Shown piece after piece: positions 45,625-57,201 of a stretch of 64,000 nt of DNA. The notes beneath the pieces were generated by a model. The model searched no databases, was not told where the DNA came from, and saw nothing but the letters and a program-made list of their open reading frames with translations. Numbering within the stretch: position 1 is the stretch's first letter; each line of letters starts with the position of its first letter. The position numbers were made by a program, and so were the translations under genes. The stretch is from Diaporthe sp. PMI_573. Lineage: Eukaryota; Ascomycota; Sordariomycetes; Diaporthales; Diaporthaceae. The stretch covers positions 62,001-126,000 of the forward strand of contig JAJTUP010000060.1 of assembly GCA_021399435.1 (NCBI GenBank), in the 5' to 3' direction.

Positions 45625-47787
45625 ATGGTTAACATTGAGCCACGCCTTCAGGCCAAGCCCCCCTTCTCCGTCGAGGTCCCGGGCCAGAAGCCGGTAGAGG
45701 GCGAGACTGCCATCCGTCGCCTCCCAGGCTCCATCCCCGATCTTGTCGCAAAGCCCGCCCCAAACATCTCCACCGTCTACGAGCTCGTCCGTGTATCCGT
45801 CGAGAAATATGGGAACGCAAAGTGCATGGGCTCGCGGAAACTCGTCCGCACCCACCAGGAGACCAAGAAGGTCAAGAAGATCGTCGATGGGGAGGAGCGC
45901 GAGGTCGACAAGCAGTGGACCTATTTCGAGCTCAGCGGCTACGAGTACCAGACCTACTCCGAGTATGAGAAGCTCGTGCTGCAGATCGGCTCCGGCCTGC
46001 GGAAGCTGGGCCTAGAGAAGGACGACAGAGTCCACATTTTCGCCGCCACGAGCTCGTCCTGGTTGTCCCTGTCGCACGGCGCTTCCTCTCAGTCCATGCC
46101 CATCGTCACCGCATACGACACTCTGGGAGAGGAGGGTTTGCGCCACTCCATGGTTGCCACCAAGGCCAAGGCCATCTTCCTCGACCCGCACCTGCTGCCG
46201 ACCCTGACAAACGTCCTCAAGGACGCGACCGAGGTCAGGCATGTTATTTGGAACAGCCAGAATGAGCTCAAGAAGGAACACGCCGAGAAACTTACTGCCG
46301 CGTACCCCAACGTCAAGGTCATAAGCTATGACGACCTGAGGAAGCTGGGCGAGGAGAACCCCGCCGAGCCAGTCCCGCCCAAGCCCGAGGACCTTTGCTG
46401 CATCATGTACACCTCAGGATCTACCGGCACGCCAAAGGGCGTCCCGCTCAAGCACAGCAACGTTATTGCCGCCGTTGCTGGTGTCAGTGTGGTTGTGCAG
46501 CCTCTTATTGGTCCGGGTGACGGCCTCTTGACCTACCTCCCCCTGGCACATATCCTGGAGTTCGTTTTCGAGAATGCTGCCCTGCACTGGGGTACAACCT
46601 TGGGCTACGGAAACCCCAAGACGCTCTCTGACGCTTCTGTGCGCAAGTGCAACGGTGACATCCGTGAGTTCAAGCCCAGCGTCCTGGTCGGTGTGCCTGC
46701 TGTCTGGGAGAACGTCAAGAAGGGCATCATTGGCAAGGTTAACGGCGGAAGCCCCATTGTCAAGAACCTCTTCTGGGGTGCACTGTGGGCAAAGAGCACC
46801 CTCATGAACTACGGTCTGCCGGGCTCCGGAATCTTGGATGCGGTGGTGTTCAAGAAGATAAAGGAGGCCACAGGTGGCCGCTTGAAATTGTGCCTGAACG
46901 GAGGAGGCCCTGTCGCAAAGGACACTCAGCGCTTCATCTCCATGGCTATTTGCCCAATGATTATCGGCTATGGCCTGACGGAGACGACGGCCATGGGAAC
47001 CCTTCAGAACCCCCTGGAGTGGACATCCGAGAGCATTGGTGCCATGCCCGCGTCCGTTGAGGCGAAGCTGGTCGACTTCCCCGATGCCGGCTACCACGCC
47101 ACCAACAAGCCCCACCCACAGGGCGAGGTCTGGCTGCGCGGACCCAGCATCATGGACGGCTACTACCAGAACGAACAAGAGACCGCCGAGGCCATGACCT
47201 CGGACGGATGGTTCAAGACTGGCGACATCGGCGAGTGGGACTCGAATGGGCATCTCAAGCTGATCGACCGCAAGAAGAACCTGATCAAGACGCTCAACGG
47301 CGAGTACATCGCCCTCGAGAAGCTCGAGTCTGTCTACCGCTCCGCCCACGTCGTCGCCAACATCTGCGTCTTCGCCGACGACTCAAAGGCCAAGCCCGTC
47401 GCCATCATCGTGCCCGCGGAGCCGGCGCTGAAGAAGCTGGCGGCCGACAACGGGGTGGAGGGGTCATCGCTCGAGGAGCTCGTGCACTCCAAGAAGCTGA
47501 ATGGTGTAGTGCTGAAGGAGCTGCAGAACGCCGGGCGGTCGGGCGGCCTGGCGGGCATCGAGATCATCGAGGGCGTGGTTCTCAGTGACGAGGAGTGGAC
47601 ACCACAGAACGTGAGTACACCGGAGCTATTTGCGAACCCAAAGTCCCCATTTCTTTTTTTGTCTTTAGAATCAATGCTAACAAGGTCGGCTCAGGGTCTT
47701 GTGACTGCGGCGCAAAAGCTGAACAGGAAGGGGATCGTGAAGAAGTACCAGAAGGAGATTAACCAGGCCTACGGCTCGTCCAGCTAA
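45625..47787 (+). CDS. Long-chain fatty acyl-CoA synthetase (Faa1/Faa4 type)
   Basis: A 692-residue enzyme from two exons (45625-47610, 47695-47787; 2079 nt). It activates long-chain fatty acids to acyl-CoA through an acyl-AMP for lipid synthesis, uptake and beta-oxidation. The AMP-binding signature YTSGSTGTPKGVPLKHSN, the motif GYGLTETTAMG and the hinge/catalytic region TGDIGEWDSNGHLKLIDRKK then NLIKTLNGEYIALEKLES are intact. The length and the LNGEYIALEKLE form of the fatty-acyl motif fit the Faa1/Faa4 group. No targeting peptide is seen, and the C-terminus YGSSS is not a PTS1. The single intron (47611-47694, 84 nt) is a multiple of three and has no stop, so its retention would add 28 residues. 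The intron has good GTGAGT, GCTAAC and CAG signals. Confidence 0.95.
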   Translation: MVNIEPRLQAKPPFSVEVPGQKPVEGETAIRRLPGSIPDLVAKPAPNISTVYELVRVSVEKYGNAKCMGSRKLVRTHQETKKVKKIVDGEEREVDKQWTYFELSGYEYQTYSEYEKLVLQIGSGLRKLGLEKDDRVHIFAATSSSWLSLSHGASSQSMPIVTAYDTLGEEGLRHSMVATKAKAIFLDPHLLPTLTNVLKDATEVRHVIWNSQNELKKEHAEKLTAAYPNVKVISYDDLRKLGEENPAEPVPPKPEDLCCIMYTSGSTGTPKGVPLKHSNVIAAVAGVSVVVQPLIGPGDGLLTYLPLAHILEFVFENAALHWGTTLGYGNPKTLSDASVRKCNGDIREFKPSVLVGVPAVWENVKKGIIGKVNGGSPIVKNLFWGALWAKSTLMNYGLPGSGILDAVVFKKIKEATGGRLKLCLNGGGPVAKDTQRFISMAICPMIIGYGLTETTAMGTLQNPLEWTSESIGAMPASVEAKLVDFPDAGYHATNKPHPQGEVWLRGPSIMDGYYQNEQETAEAMTSDGWFKTGDIGEWDSNGHLKLIDRKKNLIKTLNGEYIALEKLESVYRSAHVVANICVFADDSKAKPVAIIVPAEPALKKLAADNGVEGSSLEELVHSKKLNGVVLKELQNAGRSGGLAGIEIIEGVVLSDEEWTPQNVSTPELFANPKSPFLFLSLESMLTRSAQGLVTAAQKLNRKGIVKKYQKEINQAYGSSS

Positions 47788-48391
47788 GCGGCTCGTCGAC
47801 TCTTTCTCTGACTTGATTCTTTGCGCGTTGCACGTGTTCATATTACCGAGGCTGTTTGGGCTCCTCGTGAGGGGGGACTCTTTGTTCTTGTTTTGGATGA
47901 CCAGGCGGGCACGGGGGGGGAACGGTGATTCAGCGGGGTGTTTGTTTTCTTCTTTCGCCGCAATGAAGGGTTCGCGCTACCATGTAATTAGCAGTAATAT
48001 CCCGTCATGACTCTCCGGCTGGGAAAAGAAAAAGAAAACTGGACTGGCGACTGTTTCGTTTCCGCTGCTTGCTTGTTTTGCTCGTATCTTCGGCTCTCCG
48101 GATGCCTCTGGGACGAGACAGACATATTCAAAGTGAACGACACACAAGAGCCATTATAACGCGATGAACTATAAAAAGCATGTATTTGCTACGATAGACC
48201 CAAGCTAGGGAAGTTTCTGAGAGCGTAATTCAAAATAAAAGAACAAAAAGGCCCCGCCTGCCGTCAGCCCTTCGCCTGGCTCTCAGCCCGATCCTCCCCT
48301 CCGCTCCCTTCGTCCTCTGACCCTGTCTTTCCTTCATAAACCTCCAGCCCCGTGGCGTGCGTCCAACCATCCGAGCCCCACGGATGGGGGG
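47788..48391. other. Intergenic, about 0.6 kb: convergent 3' flanks
   Basis: This lies between the acyl-CoA synthetase (+) and NCS-1 (-) genes. No gene was seen. Confidence 0.6.
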
Positions 48392-49750
48392 CTAGACTAG
48401 GCCGTCGTACAGCGACAGCGCGGAGACGATGGTCTCGTCACGTTTGCTGCCCTCCTTGAACTCCTCCATGTCGAGGCTCCCGTTCTCGTCCTTGTCCATC
48501 ATCCGGAAGATCTTCTTCACTCGCTTCTCGGGTGTGTCCTCGTCTTCCGGCAGCTTAACCATAGAGCCGACCTGTTCAGAGCACGTCCGTTAGCCAGCAA
48601 GCCAGGTAGATAACCCCAGAGAACCACCGCCTTGTCTCGCGCAGCTCCTCACGTGTGGTGCGGGGCTACCCGGGCGCGAGACAAACGGGGCCGGCGGGAT
48701 TAGAGGGGCGAGTAAGAAACGACCACGCGTACCATCTTGTAAATAGCCTCGACGATCTTGAGCATCTCGTCGTAGCTGATCTTGCCGTCGCCGTCAATGT
48801 CGTAGAGCTGGAAGGCCCAGTCGAGCTTGTCCTCCATCTTGCCCCGGGACGTGACGCTCAGCGCGCAGATGAACTCCTTGAAGTCGATGGTCCCGGACTT
48901 GTCGCTGTCAAACACGTTGAAGACATAATCTGCGAAACTCGACGGGTCGCCAAAGGGGAAGAACTGCCGGTAGATCTTTTGGAACTCGTCCTTGGTGAGC
49001 ATGCCCGAGGGGCAGTCCTTGAGGAAGCCTGTTTGCGTTCTCGCGCGCGCGCGTTTGTGTCAGCCAACCCTCATTCAGTTTGCTGTACAGTTTTTGTGTG
49101 ATATCCGCTCCCCCCGGGCGTGGTGCGGCGTGGTGTTGCGCGCGCGCGTCACACGGCTTCGGGGGGTTCTCTGGATCTCGCTCTCCCTGAGACACCAGAG
49201 ACCCAGCCGGAGCGGGGATATCGGGTATGGATTTAGGATCGAGGTTGAGAAGGAGGAAGCGGCGCGACGCCCGTTGCTGGGCATTATGGCGAGCGGGCCA
49301 AGGGGATTGAGGGGGAAATTGTGCGCACCCTTGTACCATTGTTGCAGCTCCTTCTTGTCAAAGTGTGTTGACTTTTGCAGTTCGGCCAGCTGCTCTTGCG
49401 AGAGCTTGGACTGTCTGTTTTGCGCGTGTCTTGGTCAGCCTCGATGATCTGACGCTGATCGGCACAGATGAGGGGTGGGATGATGGCGACGAAGCGGCTC
49501 GTCGTGAGTACCAGGAGGGGAGGGTCATTGCGTCAATGGGGGAGGGGCAGTCGAGCTCGAGGGATGTGGTGTATCCCTGCGTGGTGTTTGCGGTGCGGTG
49601 TTTAAAAAGGGAACGCCGCGTTGCGTTTGAATCGCATTGTTCCCGAGCCGCGTATCTTCCAGCTCTCGACCCTGCAAATTGCAAGACGTGTACCGGGGAC
49701 AGGAAGCGGCCCGAAAGAGAAGGGGAAGGGCAAACTTACGATTTGCCCAT
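48392..49750 (-). CDS. ncs1: Neuronal calcium sensor-1 / frequenin homologue
   Basis: A 190-residue EF-hand protein from four exons (49750-49740, 49414-49329, 49028-48733, 48571-48392; 573 nt), exactly the family length. NCS-1 binds calcium, is N-myristoylated and regulates phosphatidylinositol 4-kinase at the Golgi and plasma membrane, with roles in calcium tolerance and growth in fungi. The N-terminus [16 protein letters not shown] carries the myristoylation glycine. Three canonical EF loops are visible ([39 protein letters not shown]), after a degenerate first hand with CPSG. The tail [10 protein letters not shown] is typical. Exon 1 codes only for MGK and part of Ser (11 nt) and is followed by a 325-nt intron. 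The acceptor of intron 1 was fixed by the SQSKLS sequence. Confidence 0.96.
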
Positions 49751-51710
49751 ATCCGGAGGTCGTCAGCAGCACTGGCAGCGCTGACGGGTGGCAGTCAGTG
49801 TCAGAGGGTGTTTGGGTCTGTGTACGAGTAGGTGTTCGTGTCGGTGCGAAGGGGGGGGGGCTTTTCTGCGACGAGGCTCCGAGGGTACGCTGATGTATGT
49901 ATGTATGTCCAGGTACTGACTGACTGATTGACTTGATTTGTATGTGCAGTGGGCTGTAAGGTGGGCTAGATATGTCTGTCGTGCTGCGACTGCTGGGGAG
50001 AGAGACCCTGGACCGTGTGCGTGCGTGTACCTCGGAGGGGTGTGCTGCTGCAGCGTGTGCGTGGGGACTGACTGGTTGATGCAGTGTCAGGCTTGCGGCT
50101 CTGGAGAAAATCAGAACAGGGCTGGGCGGGCTGGGTATGTACTCTTTTCTCTCCCTCTTCTCCCTCTTTTTCACGCCGTCTTATGGGGAGGAGTTGTCTG
50201 TTTGTAGGAGTTGGTGAGAGGGAAGAGGATGCGGCCGGAGTGCAGGAGGAACAGTTGCGGCGCTTGGGGGGGTAATCGTGGTGTGGCACTGGCGGGTGGG
50301 CGGGACTGGGATGGGGCCGCCCGTTGGAGGCCGGTCCTCTTGCTTGGTAAGGGTGATAACAAGCAACAATAAGGCGGGCGAGGGTGGCCTCGGGAGGGTG
50401 AGAGGCGTGAGGGCCAGGGTGTTGGGCCAGGGAATGGTCAAGCTTACCTGCCAAGACCACCCAGGCCCACCCAAAAAGGGCTCTCTCTGAACAGGACCTG
50501 GCCGAACTGGCTGGTGCTGGTGCAGCAGTTGCAGGTGGGATGGTGCAGCAATTAAGGGGTACGTCAGTGCCCCTCTCTCGCCGCCAAAATAGCACGCGCA
50601 GTTGCGTTGGCCTCGAGAAGGACCTAATTAGCGCCGACCCATTCGAGCAATCGCTTGCATCAAGGCAGTTGGCCCAGCTGTGAGCAGGACCAACGTGTGT
50701 GCCTGCGTGCGTGGGTTCCCAGCTTCTGGGTTCTGGGTTCTAGATCGAGTCCGTCCGTCGTCGAGCCGCTCCCCTGGGCTGCATCATGAGGGAGCCAGCC
50801 GGCAGTGCACATTCGTTCTCCATACCTAATCACCGTCACCATCACGGGGGCGTCGTCGTTGGCCTCCGGAATTTTAAGGTTGGCGTGCCTGCATCTTGCG
50901 CCTCACCCTGTGCGACCTGGTCTGCCTCTCCGTCGCCAGCTCTATTCGTCTGCACACCTCCACCGTCGCTGCCGAGTCGGGCCCAGCTGTCAGACAAGCT
51001 TTCTGCCCAGCAACGACACGCCGCAGACTCCAGATGCTTTGAATCATATTACGTATGCAGTCAGAAGCACAAACACTCCCACACTCATACGCACCTCATA
51101 TGGGTCCAATGAGGCTCAATGTAATGTCCATTCTGTTGTGTGACCCATAACATCGAGCTCGTGTTGCTTGCTACTAGTGGGTGCCTCCGTGGACAGGGCT
51201 GTCCACCACCGCCCCATATCGTGAGGTGATATGATAGACAGCCTTCACCAATATGTGGATACGCGCACGATGAAGAAGGTGTTCCCAGAGTAAGTGAAAG
51301 GCTCCCTCCATGACACTGGTAGGTTGAGAATAGCACTCCTCAAGGGCCGCGTCGAGACACCCACGTAGACAACTTTCATTGACAGCTAAGCCAAACCATG
51401 ATGTGGCCATATCTTAATAAAACGGTGTTAAATATATACGTGTGTTTGTGTGTATACATATAATTTTTGCCTCATTATGCACCCACTCATCCAACGAAAA
51501 CCACCCACCACCACCGCCCATGCTGCCAAGATATGAATCGGCACGAGGCAGGGCAACCCTCCCCCTTCCCCGCGCACCGCAACATGACCGTGCATGAAAA
51601 AGACCATCAACGCCTGGCTCCTGATGCCGAAATGCCGATTATCGTTCCAGCTCTTGGTGACAGAAAAGCAAAAGATGAGTGGAAAGCCCACAGGCAGGCT
51701 CACCACTGAT
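49751..51710. other. Intergenic, about 2.0 kb: long NCS-1 upstream region
   Basis: GT-rich and repetitive upstream DNA of ncs1 plus the 3' flank of cdc45. A TGTA repeat lies near 49892-49907. A 209-codon minus-strand frame at 49966-50595 is Pro/Ser/His low-complexity and I treat it as chance. No gene is supported. Confidence 0.5.
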
Positions 51711-54433
51711 CTATCCAACCACAGCCTTCGAGGACAGACTCTCCAGGAACCCGGAGAGGTCATCCTTCCTCACCTCCACGACACAGTGCTCGAAGCTGTC
51801 GATCCTGACCCGCGCGTTGGTCTCGGCGACGACGTCCTGGAACGCCACGCCGAACCGGTTCAGCCCGAAGCCCTTGTCGCGGGGCTCGTCCTCGTCGTCG
51901 TCATCCGAGTCATCCGAGTCCGACACATCAGAGCCCTCCGACTCGGTCTCGTCCTCCAGATCGTCATCCTCATCATCATCCCCGGCAGCCCGCCTGGCAG
52001 CCCTCTGCTGCTCGCGGATCTTCTGCTTGTTCCGCCTCCTCTGCTCCTTCGTCTTGGCCTTTTCCTGCTTCAGCTGCTCCTTCTTCTTGGCTGCCTCCCT
52101 GTCCAGGAACGCCATGTCCGGGCCGCCGCCGCCGCCGGTGCCGACGACAATGTACACGCCTCGCTTCTCGTTCAGGCTGGCTACCACCAAGGGGGTTCCG
52201 CGCCCGGCGTGGGCGAGCTTTCCAGTTGAATCCTTCTCCTGTTCCGACAGTGCCTCGCCTATCCAGAGGGAGAGCTTGGTGAGCGCCCCCGGGTGGTTGA
52301 ATATCGACGCTTCTGCGCTGTCCTTGACGATGCACATGCGGAACGCCCGCAGATGTGATATTTGCTTCTTCTTCAACACAGCGGTGCCGGTGTTGAAAAT
52401 GGCCTTGTGCAGGAACTGGGCCGTTGGAAGACCAGCCTTGAGCGCTTCGACGCTGCGGATTGTCAGCCCTTCACGATCAAAGAATGTCCGGTAGTCTCTT
52501 GTTACTTACTCTTCGAGCGCATCATACGCGTCCCAGAATCGGGAGACCCACTCTTCTCCTTGCGCGGCAATTTGCTCCGCGCCATCGTCGACGCTTTGCT
52601 GGGACGCTCCGTCCATGGAAACAGAGCTGGGCAACGAAGCATGCCTGCCGACCTCAAGGAGAGCTCCGATGACCACGCCAATGTCCTGCGCGCTCAAAGT
52701 GGCACGCCAGCCCCAGCTCCGGACGAAGCCCCAGCCGTCTTTGGCACCCGCACGATCCTTACCGTCCGACTCAACGGTGGGCACCATATCGTCGAGATTG
52801 TACATCGAGGCGTATTTGAGCAGCTTGGAACGCAGCTCCCGCTTCAGCATCATGTCCATGTGCGTGTAGCTTTGCTTGCACTGGATGAGGCTGACGCCCA
52901 TCTTGGCGAGGAGCTTGTGCAGACGTTTTAGCCCGTTCTCGCTGTACGTCTTCAGGCGGGAGAACATGTAAGGCGAGTGCAGCATGCTGTCGTAGAGACT
53001 CCAATGCCTGATCAAGAGGAACCGCGGCTCAGGGGATAAGCGGATGCTCATGTCTTCAGGACTCCGTGCCGTTGTGGGTATGACTCCTGTGGCTTCTGGG
53101 GCCACCCTGCCACTCGCGTTCTCAAGCGCCGGGGGGTTGAGACGGCGCACTTCGTCGCGCAGTAGTTGACGTATTCTGGCGCCACGGATGCCCAGCCATC
53201 CCGACGTGCTCTTAGATTCGGAATTCCTCATGGGCACTGCGACGCCAGCCGATGACCGCCCATACAGCTCCATAGATGTGACACCGACGATTGCCAGCCA
53301 CAGTATGTCGTTGTCCTCGCGGCCCAGCTCCGACGCCAAGGAATAGACCATGGATGAGATGGGCTCTGAGTATGACGCGCCGATGCGGTAGTAGTCTCGC
53401 AGAATAGCCTCATTATCTCGCCTCAGGCGGAGGAGGCGCCTCCTGAGTGTGCGTGCTGAAGGTTGCCTCGGCGGTTGTGCAGCGGTGGGTGGATCATCAC
53501 CCAGGCCATCTGAGGACATGAGGACCTGGTCGCGCAAGGACAGCAACCCACGCTGTTTTGGCCGCTGCGGGGACTCTGGTATGGGAGTAGACTATGTGTA
53601 TAGATCAGTTATTGCTCTCAGGACCCTTTCATGTTGTCTCAACGTGCACTCACAGAATTGCTTCTTCTCCTCTGGCGTGGTCGATCTTCATCATCGTCGC
53701 TGTCATCGTCCTCGTCCGGGTCAGACCAGGATTTTCGCTTTTGACCAGCCCGCGGGGATGACTGGAACAAATCTTCCTCTGGCTCCTCCTCACTCTCCGA
53801 ATCGCTGTCTCCCAGGTCTTCACCATTGTCGTCCACGTCAGGCATCTCCATAAGCGCCATGTACGCGTTCCTTTGTGGGCCGAGTTCGTCCTCGATGTCG
53901 CCGTCGTCAAAAACCACCACACCTCCCTTGCCAGGTTTGTATGCGCGGTCGATTCGACCAGCCGTGACGCCGATGGGCGTTCGGGTTTGATAACTAGAAC
54001 CGCCCTCGATATCGGGCTCGAGTGGGAAGCCACCAAACACGTTGCTCAGGTTCCAAGGGCGGCGTGAGTCCAAGACCCAGACCTCGACACCACCGAAGGT
54101 CGTCTCCTCGCCCTCCTGCTCAAGGCCCAGCACAGCGCCGAGGTCGACCATGCCTCCAACCCCGAGGCAGACAACAACTCCCCCGGCACCGCCGTTCTGT
54201 GCCATGAGCGGACTCACATGCTCCCTGCCAATGCGCTCCAGGTCTCCATAGCCGGCGATAGGTTGGATCTTGTGTGGGATGTAGTCGTTCTTCAGGAGCC
54301 GAGTGAGGATCCTACAGCCGCAGAGGGCATCGGGCTCGAGGGCGACGAGGATGAGGACGGGCGGCGAGAGCGGGTGACACGTGCTTTGCAGGTGCAAGTA
54401 CAGTTTCGAGATGAGGGAACGCGGTAGATACAT
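51711..54433 (-). CDS. cdc45: DNA replication initiation factor Cdc45
   Basis: An 867-residue protein from three exons (54433-53654, 53591-52510, 52452-51711; 2604 nt). Cdc45 joins Mcm2-7 and GINS to form the CMG replicative helicase. The N-terminus MYLPRSLISKLYLHLQST leads into a DHH-like core with VLILVALEPDALCGCRILTR and GVEVWVLDSRRPWNLSNVFG. An acidic stretch follows (SDSESEEEPEEDLFQ), then RRRLLRLRRDNEAILRDYYR and NDILWLAIVGVTSMELYG. Further on are SPEPRFLLIRHWSLYDSMLH and the C-terminal VVGTGGGGGPDMAF. After that a Lys/Arg/Gln-rich coiled-coil segment (KKKEQLKQEKAKTKEQRRRN) and an Asp/Glu/Ser tract are inserted before the end block FGLNRFGVAFQDVV. Acidic and charged inserts are common in fungal Cdc45; the identity is secure. 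Confidence 0.95.
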
Positions 54434-55295
54434 GGCTAATTATTGTAGCTGGACGCGTCTGTTGAATTGCATTGCAGCTTCATGGGTTTGTGGTATCAGG
54501 CAGGACAGGTTGGTTATAATGGGATGAGCAGGGGATCGTCACGGGGTGACGATCGACTTCCCAATTGCAACTTTGTCGAGGCCGGGGAGGCGATATACGG
54601 TCGAGTCTGGTGAAGCCGACGAGGATGCGGGTGGGATGAATTGGACTTCGACCGGATGCGACGCGTCTCCAAGGCTTGGCTAACTTGAGCGTGGATTGTA
54701 TGTATGATGCTTGCGAAAAGATGTCTTGGTGTTGTTAAAACCCGGTGTGATCTATGAATGTCTCATGCAAACAGAACAGAACAGACCACACGAGACCAAA
54801 TTCAAGGAGAAGTCGCCGCAGAGAATGGTGGGGCGGGTGGGAAGCTGTTTACCTGGGTTGGTGGGCATGGACTAAGACGCGGTCCGCTGCAAGACGCGTT
54901 CTTCTGTCAGCTCACCCCTGGGACGTCACTTGGTACTCTAGAGTACGTACCGGCGGCCGTTGTCCCAGAACCGGGACCCCTGCTAGGAGCCGAGCCGATC
55001 GGTCTGGAGGCCCAGGCCAATGCGCTAATTCAGAACTCCCTTCGTCATCAACGTCCTCTTTCCTAGCACAAGACCACCTGGACATATCTTGCACAATTGA
55101 GAAAGGCATCTCTTGCAACAGCAACTACCTGTTCGTAAATCCAATGCGAGATCAATCCGTGGTCTCGATTGCCAGGCGCAGAGCTTGACGACGACCCGAC
55201 GGCTGCTGCCGAGCTGGTCTTCTGCATCCACAGTTTAAATACATGCTTACCAAGGGTAAGGACAATTTTGTCCTGACGTAGGACGATAAAAAATG

Positions 55296-55316
55296 AAAAA
55301 AAAAAAAAAAAAAAAA
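55296..55316 (+). repeat. Poly-A run, 21 nt
   Basis: An uninterrupted A tract, in a gene-poor region. It could be a promoter-type dA:dT tract or the tail of a decayed retroelement. Confidence 0.8.
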
Positions 55317-56093
55317 CAGTATGCACCGGAATTGTAGCTCTAACCAGTGTTTCTACAAGTCAAGTCACAATTTGAGGGTGCCTCGGCTGTCCTCCCCGCC
55401 CCCAAGGTGGCACCAACCTGAGCAACCATCCAGGGTAAACATTCCTTGTTTGGTACAAATGCTCGTCACATGCACTAGAAATTGCAGGGCAGTACTATCA
55501 ATTGAGTGACGCAAAGCTCGTAGGTTCGACCTGTTCTAGCAATATGTGGGCATTGCTCCCCTTCGAGGAACGGGAGCATCTCAGTCGCAACAGAGACGAG
55601 GGCGGTCATCACTAAAATTGTCTGATATAGTGATGCCCAAACACCGTCTTCCATCAATCTGATCTAATGCATTCCAAGTATAGCGACGATACTTCCTCTA
55701 TGAATTGTTTGTACGTCTCGCCGGCCCTGATACCCAAACGATCAATGCTAAGTGTTGTCGCGAAGGACTGTCGTAGACATCTTCTGTGCGAGTGCATGGG
55801 TGTGCATTTGGATTTGGTGGGGGAAAATGAAATAAAAAGGCGACCAGGTACCTGTCTCTTTCTTATGAATCTGACGTTTTTAGCAATTGCTGCCGCCTCG
55901 CCGCCTGACAGCTGCACGTCTCCTTTGCGAAGCTTCGATGACCTGTAGGTCAAAACCAACACATCGCTGTTTGTCTGCTTTTTGGGAGGGGGAGGATTTT
56001 CTAGCACAAGAAGGCAAAAAAGGCAAAAAGACCCTCCGAAGAGTCAGAAAATACCCCCGTCTTTTGCAGACCGTCGCTGATATTTTACTGGTT

Positions 56094-56171
56094 GCCGGCA
56101 AGGCTTGAACTTGGGATCATCAGCACCGTTGGTCGAAACCTGACGCCTACCCAAATGGGCCACCCCACCGG
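56094..56171 (-). other. tRNA-like segment with Pol III box A and box B
   Basis: On the minus strand, TGGCCCATTTGG (56151-56162) fits the box A pattern TRGYNNANNNGG, and AGTTCAAGCC (56102-56111) fits box B, with about 40 nt between them. The T-arm pairs at four of five positions. The acceptor, D and anticodon stems pair poorly, so this is not an intact tRNA. A tRNA pseudogene or tRNA-derived SINE is more likely. Confidence 0.4.
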
Positions 56172-57201
56172 AGGTACTTTCTGTTGAAGTTCATTGTTTA
56201 TATCTTTGCTTGGGGGGGGGGCTGTGAATTCAGTGTTGCCTGTGCGAGGTGCCTCGAGTCTCGCCCGCGTCTTCCCAGCCACTTGTCTACGGCAAAACTG
56301 TGCCCCAGGCCATCTGCACGCCATGTTGATGTATCGGGAGCAAATCATCACCCAAACCAAGGCACTGTGTTCTATCTGAATGAAAAATGGGACATCCACA
56401 TGGAAAGCCTTGCAAATTACTTGGAGCCACAGGAGCCAGACGTCATGTTTCTGCGTGACACCTCACAGTCTCTCGAGTGTCACAACGTTGTCCAACACGA
56501 AGGATCACTCGATGAGACTGAGTCGCTGATTGCGTTGCATGACAACAAAATGGCGTCCAGCTCAAATGATAGCAGAATCAAGTGACTCTGACCAGCCTTG
56601 TTGGAAAAAGGAGCTCCGAGACATTTCCTGAATGGCCTGGGAGGCAGCAGGATTGTTGCCTGTCACAGAACTGCAGCCTGGAGGATGAAAGGACATACTG
56701 TGTGCTTAATAGTTGGCCATCTTGGCCAAATGCAGAGAAGAATGTGGCTCTGTAAGCCACATCCGATGAATGAATTAGATCTCTACATTTCAACAAGCCT
56801 AAGAATGATGTTTCCTGCCCCCAATGTCACCGGAAACAGTTGCCCCAGCCAGGCACGTTGCGAATACTCCATCCCAGAGTCTGTTTCATTACATGATCAT
56901 AGGCCTCCGCGTACTGAAGTCATTACCACTGGTAGCTATCACCAGAAACGGTGGAGATGAGGACATATCCCCACCGATTGGACGCAGGAATAGAGGCCAG
57001 TCTCTTCACCACACAACCCCGATGGTTCCGTATTTCTGTCAAGCTAAAACAGTGAAGAACTCCTGGGGGCAGTCTTCGTGACATTTCAGGCGCAGACTTC
57101 TTACTTACCGCGGCAAGACACAAGATGCCCAAGTCCGGTGCTACAGGGCGCTACGTCTGGACAACCAAAAGTCATGATCTTGGCTATTAAAATGTTACAG
57201 G

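Noticed and set aside
49966..50595. Minus-strand frame of 209 codons
   Set aside because: Low-complexity Pro/Ser/His sequence from GT-rich upstream DNA of ncs1; no homology recognised.
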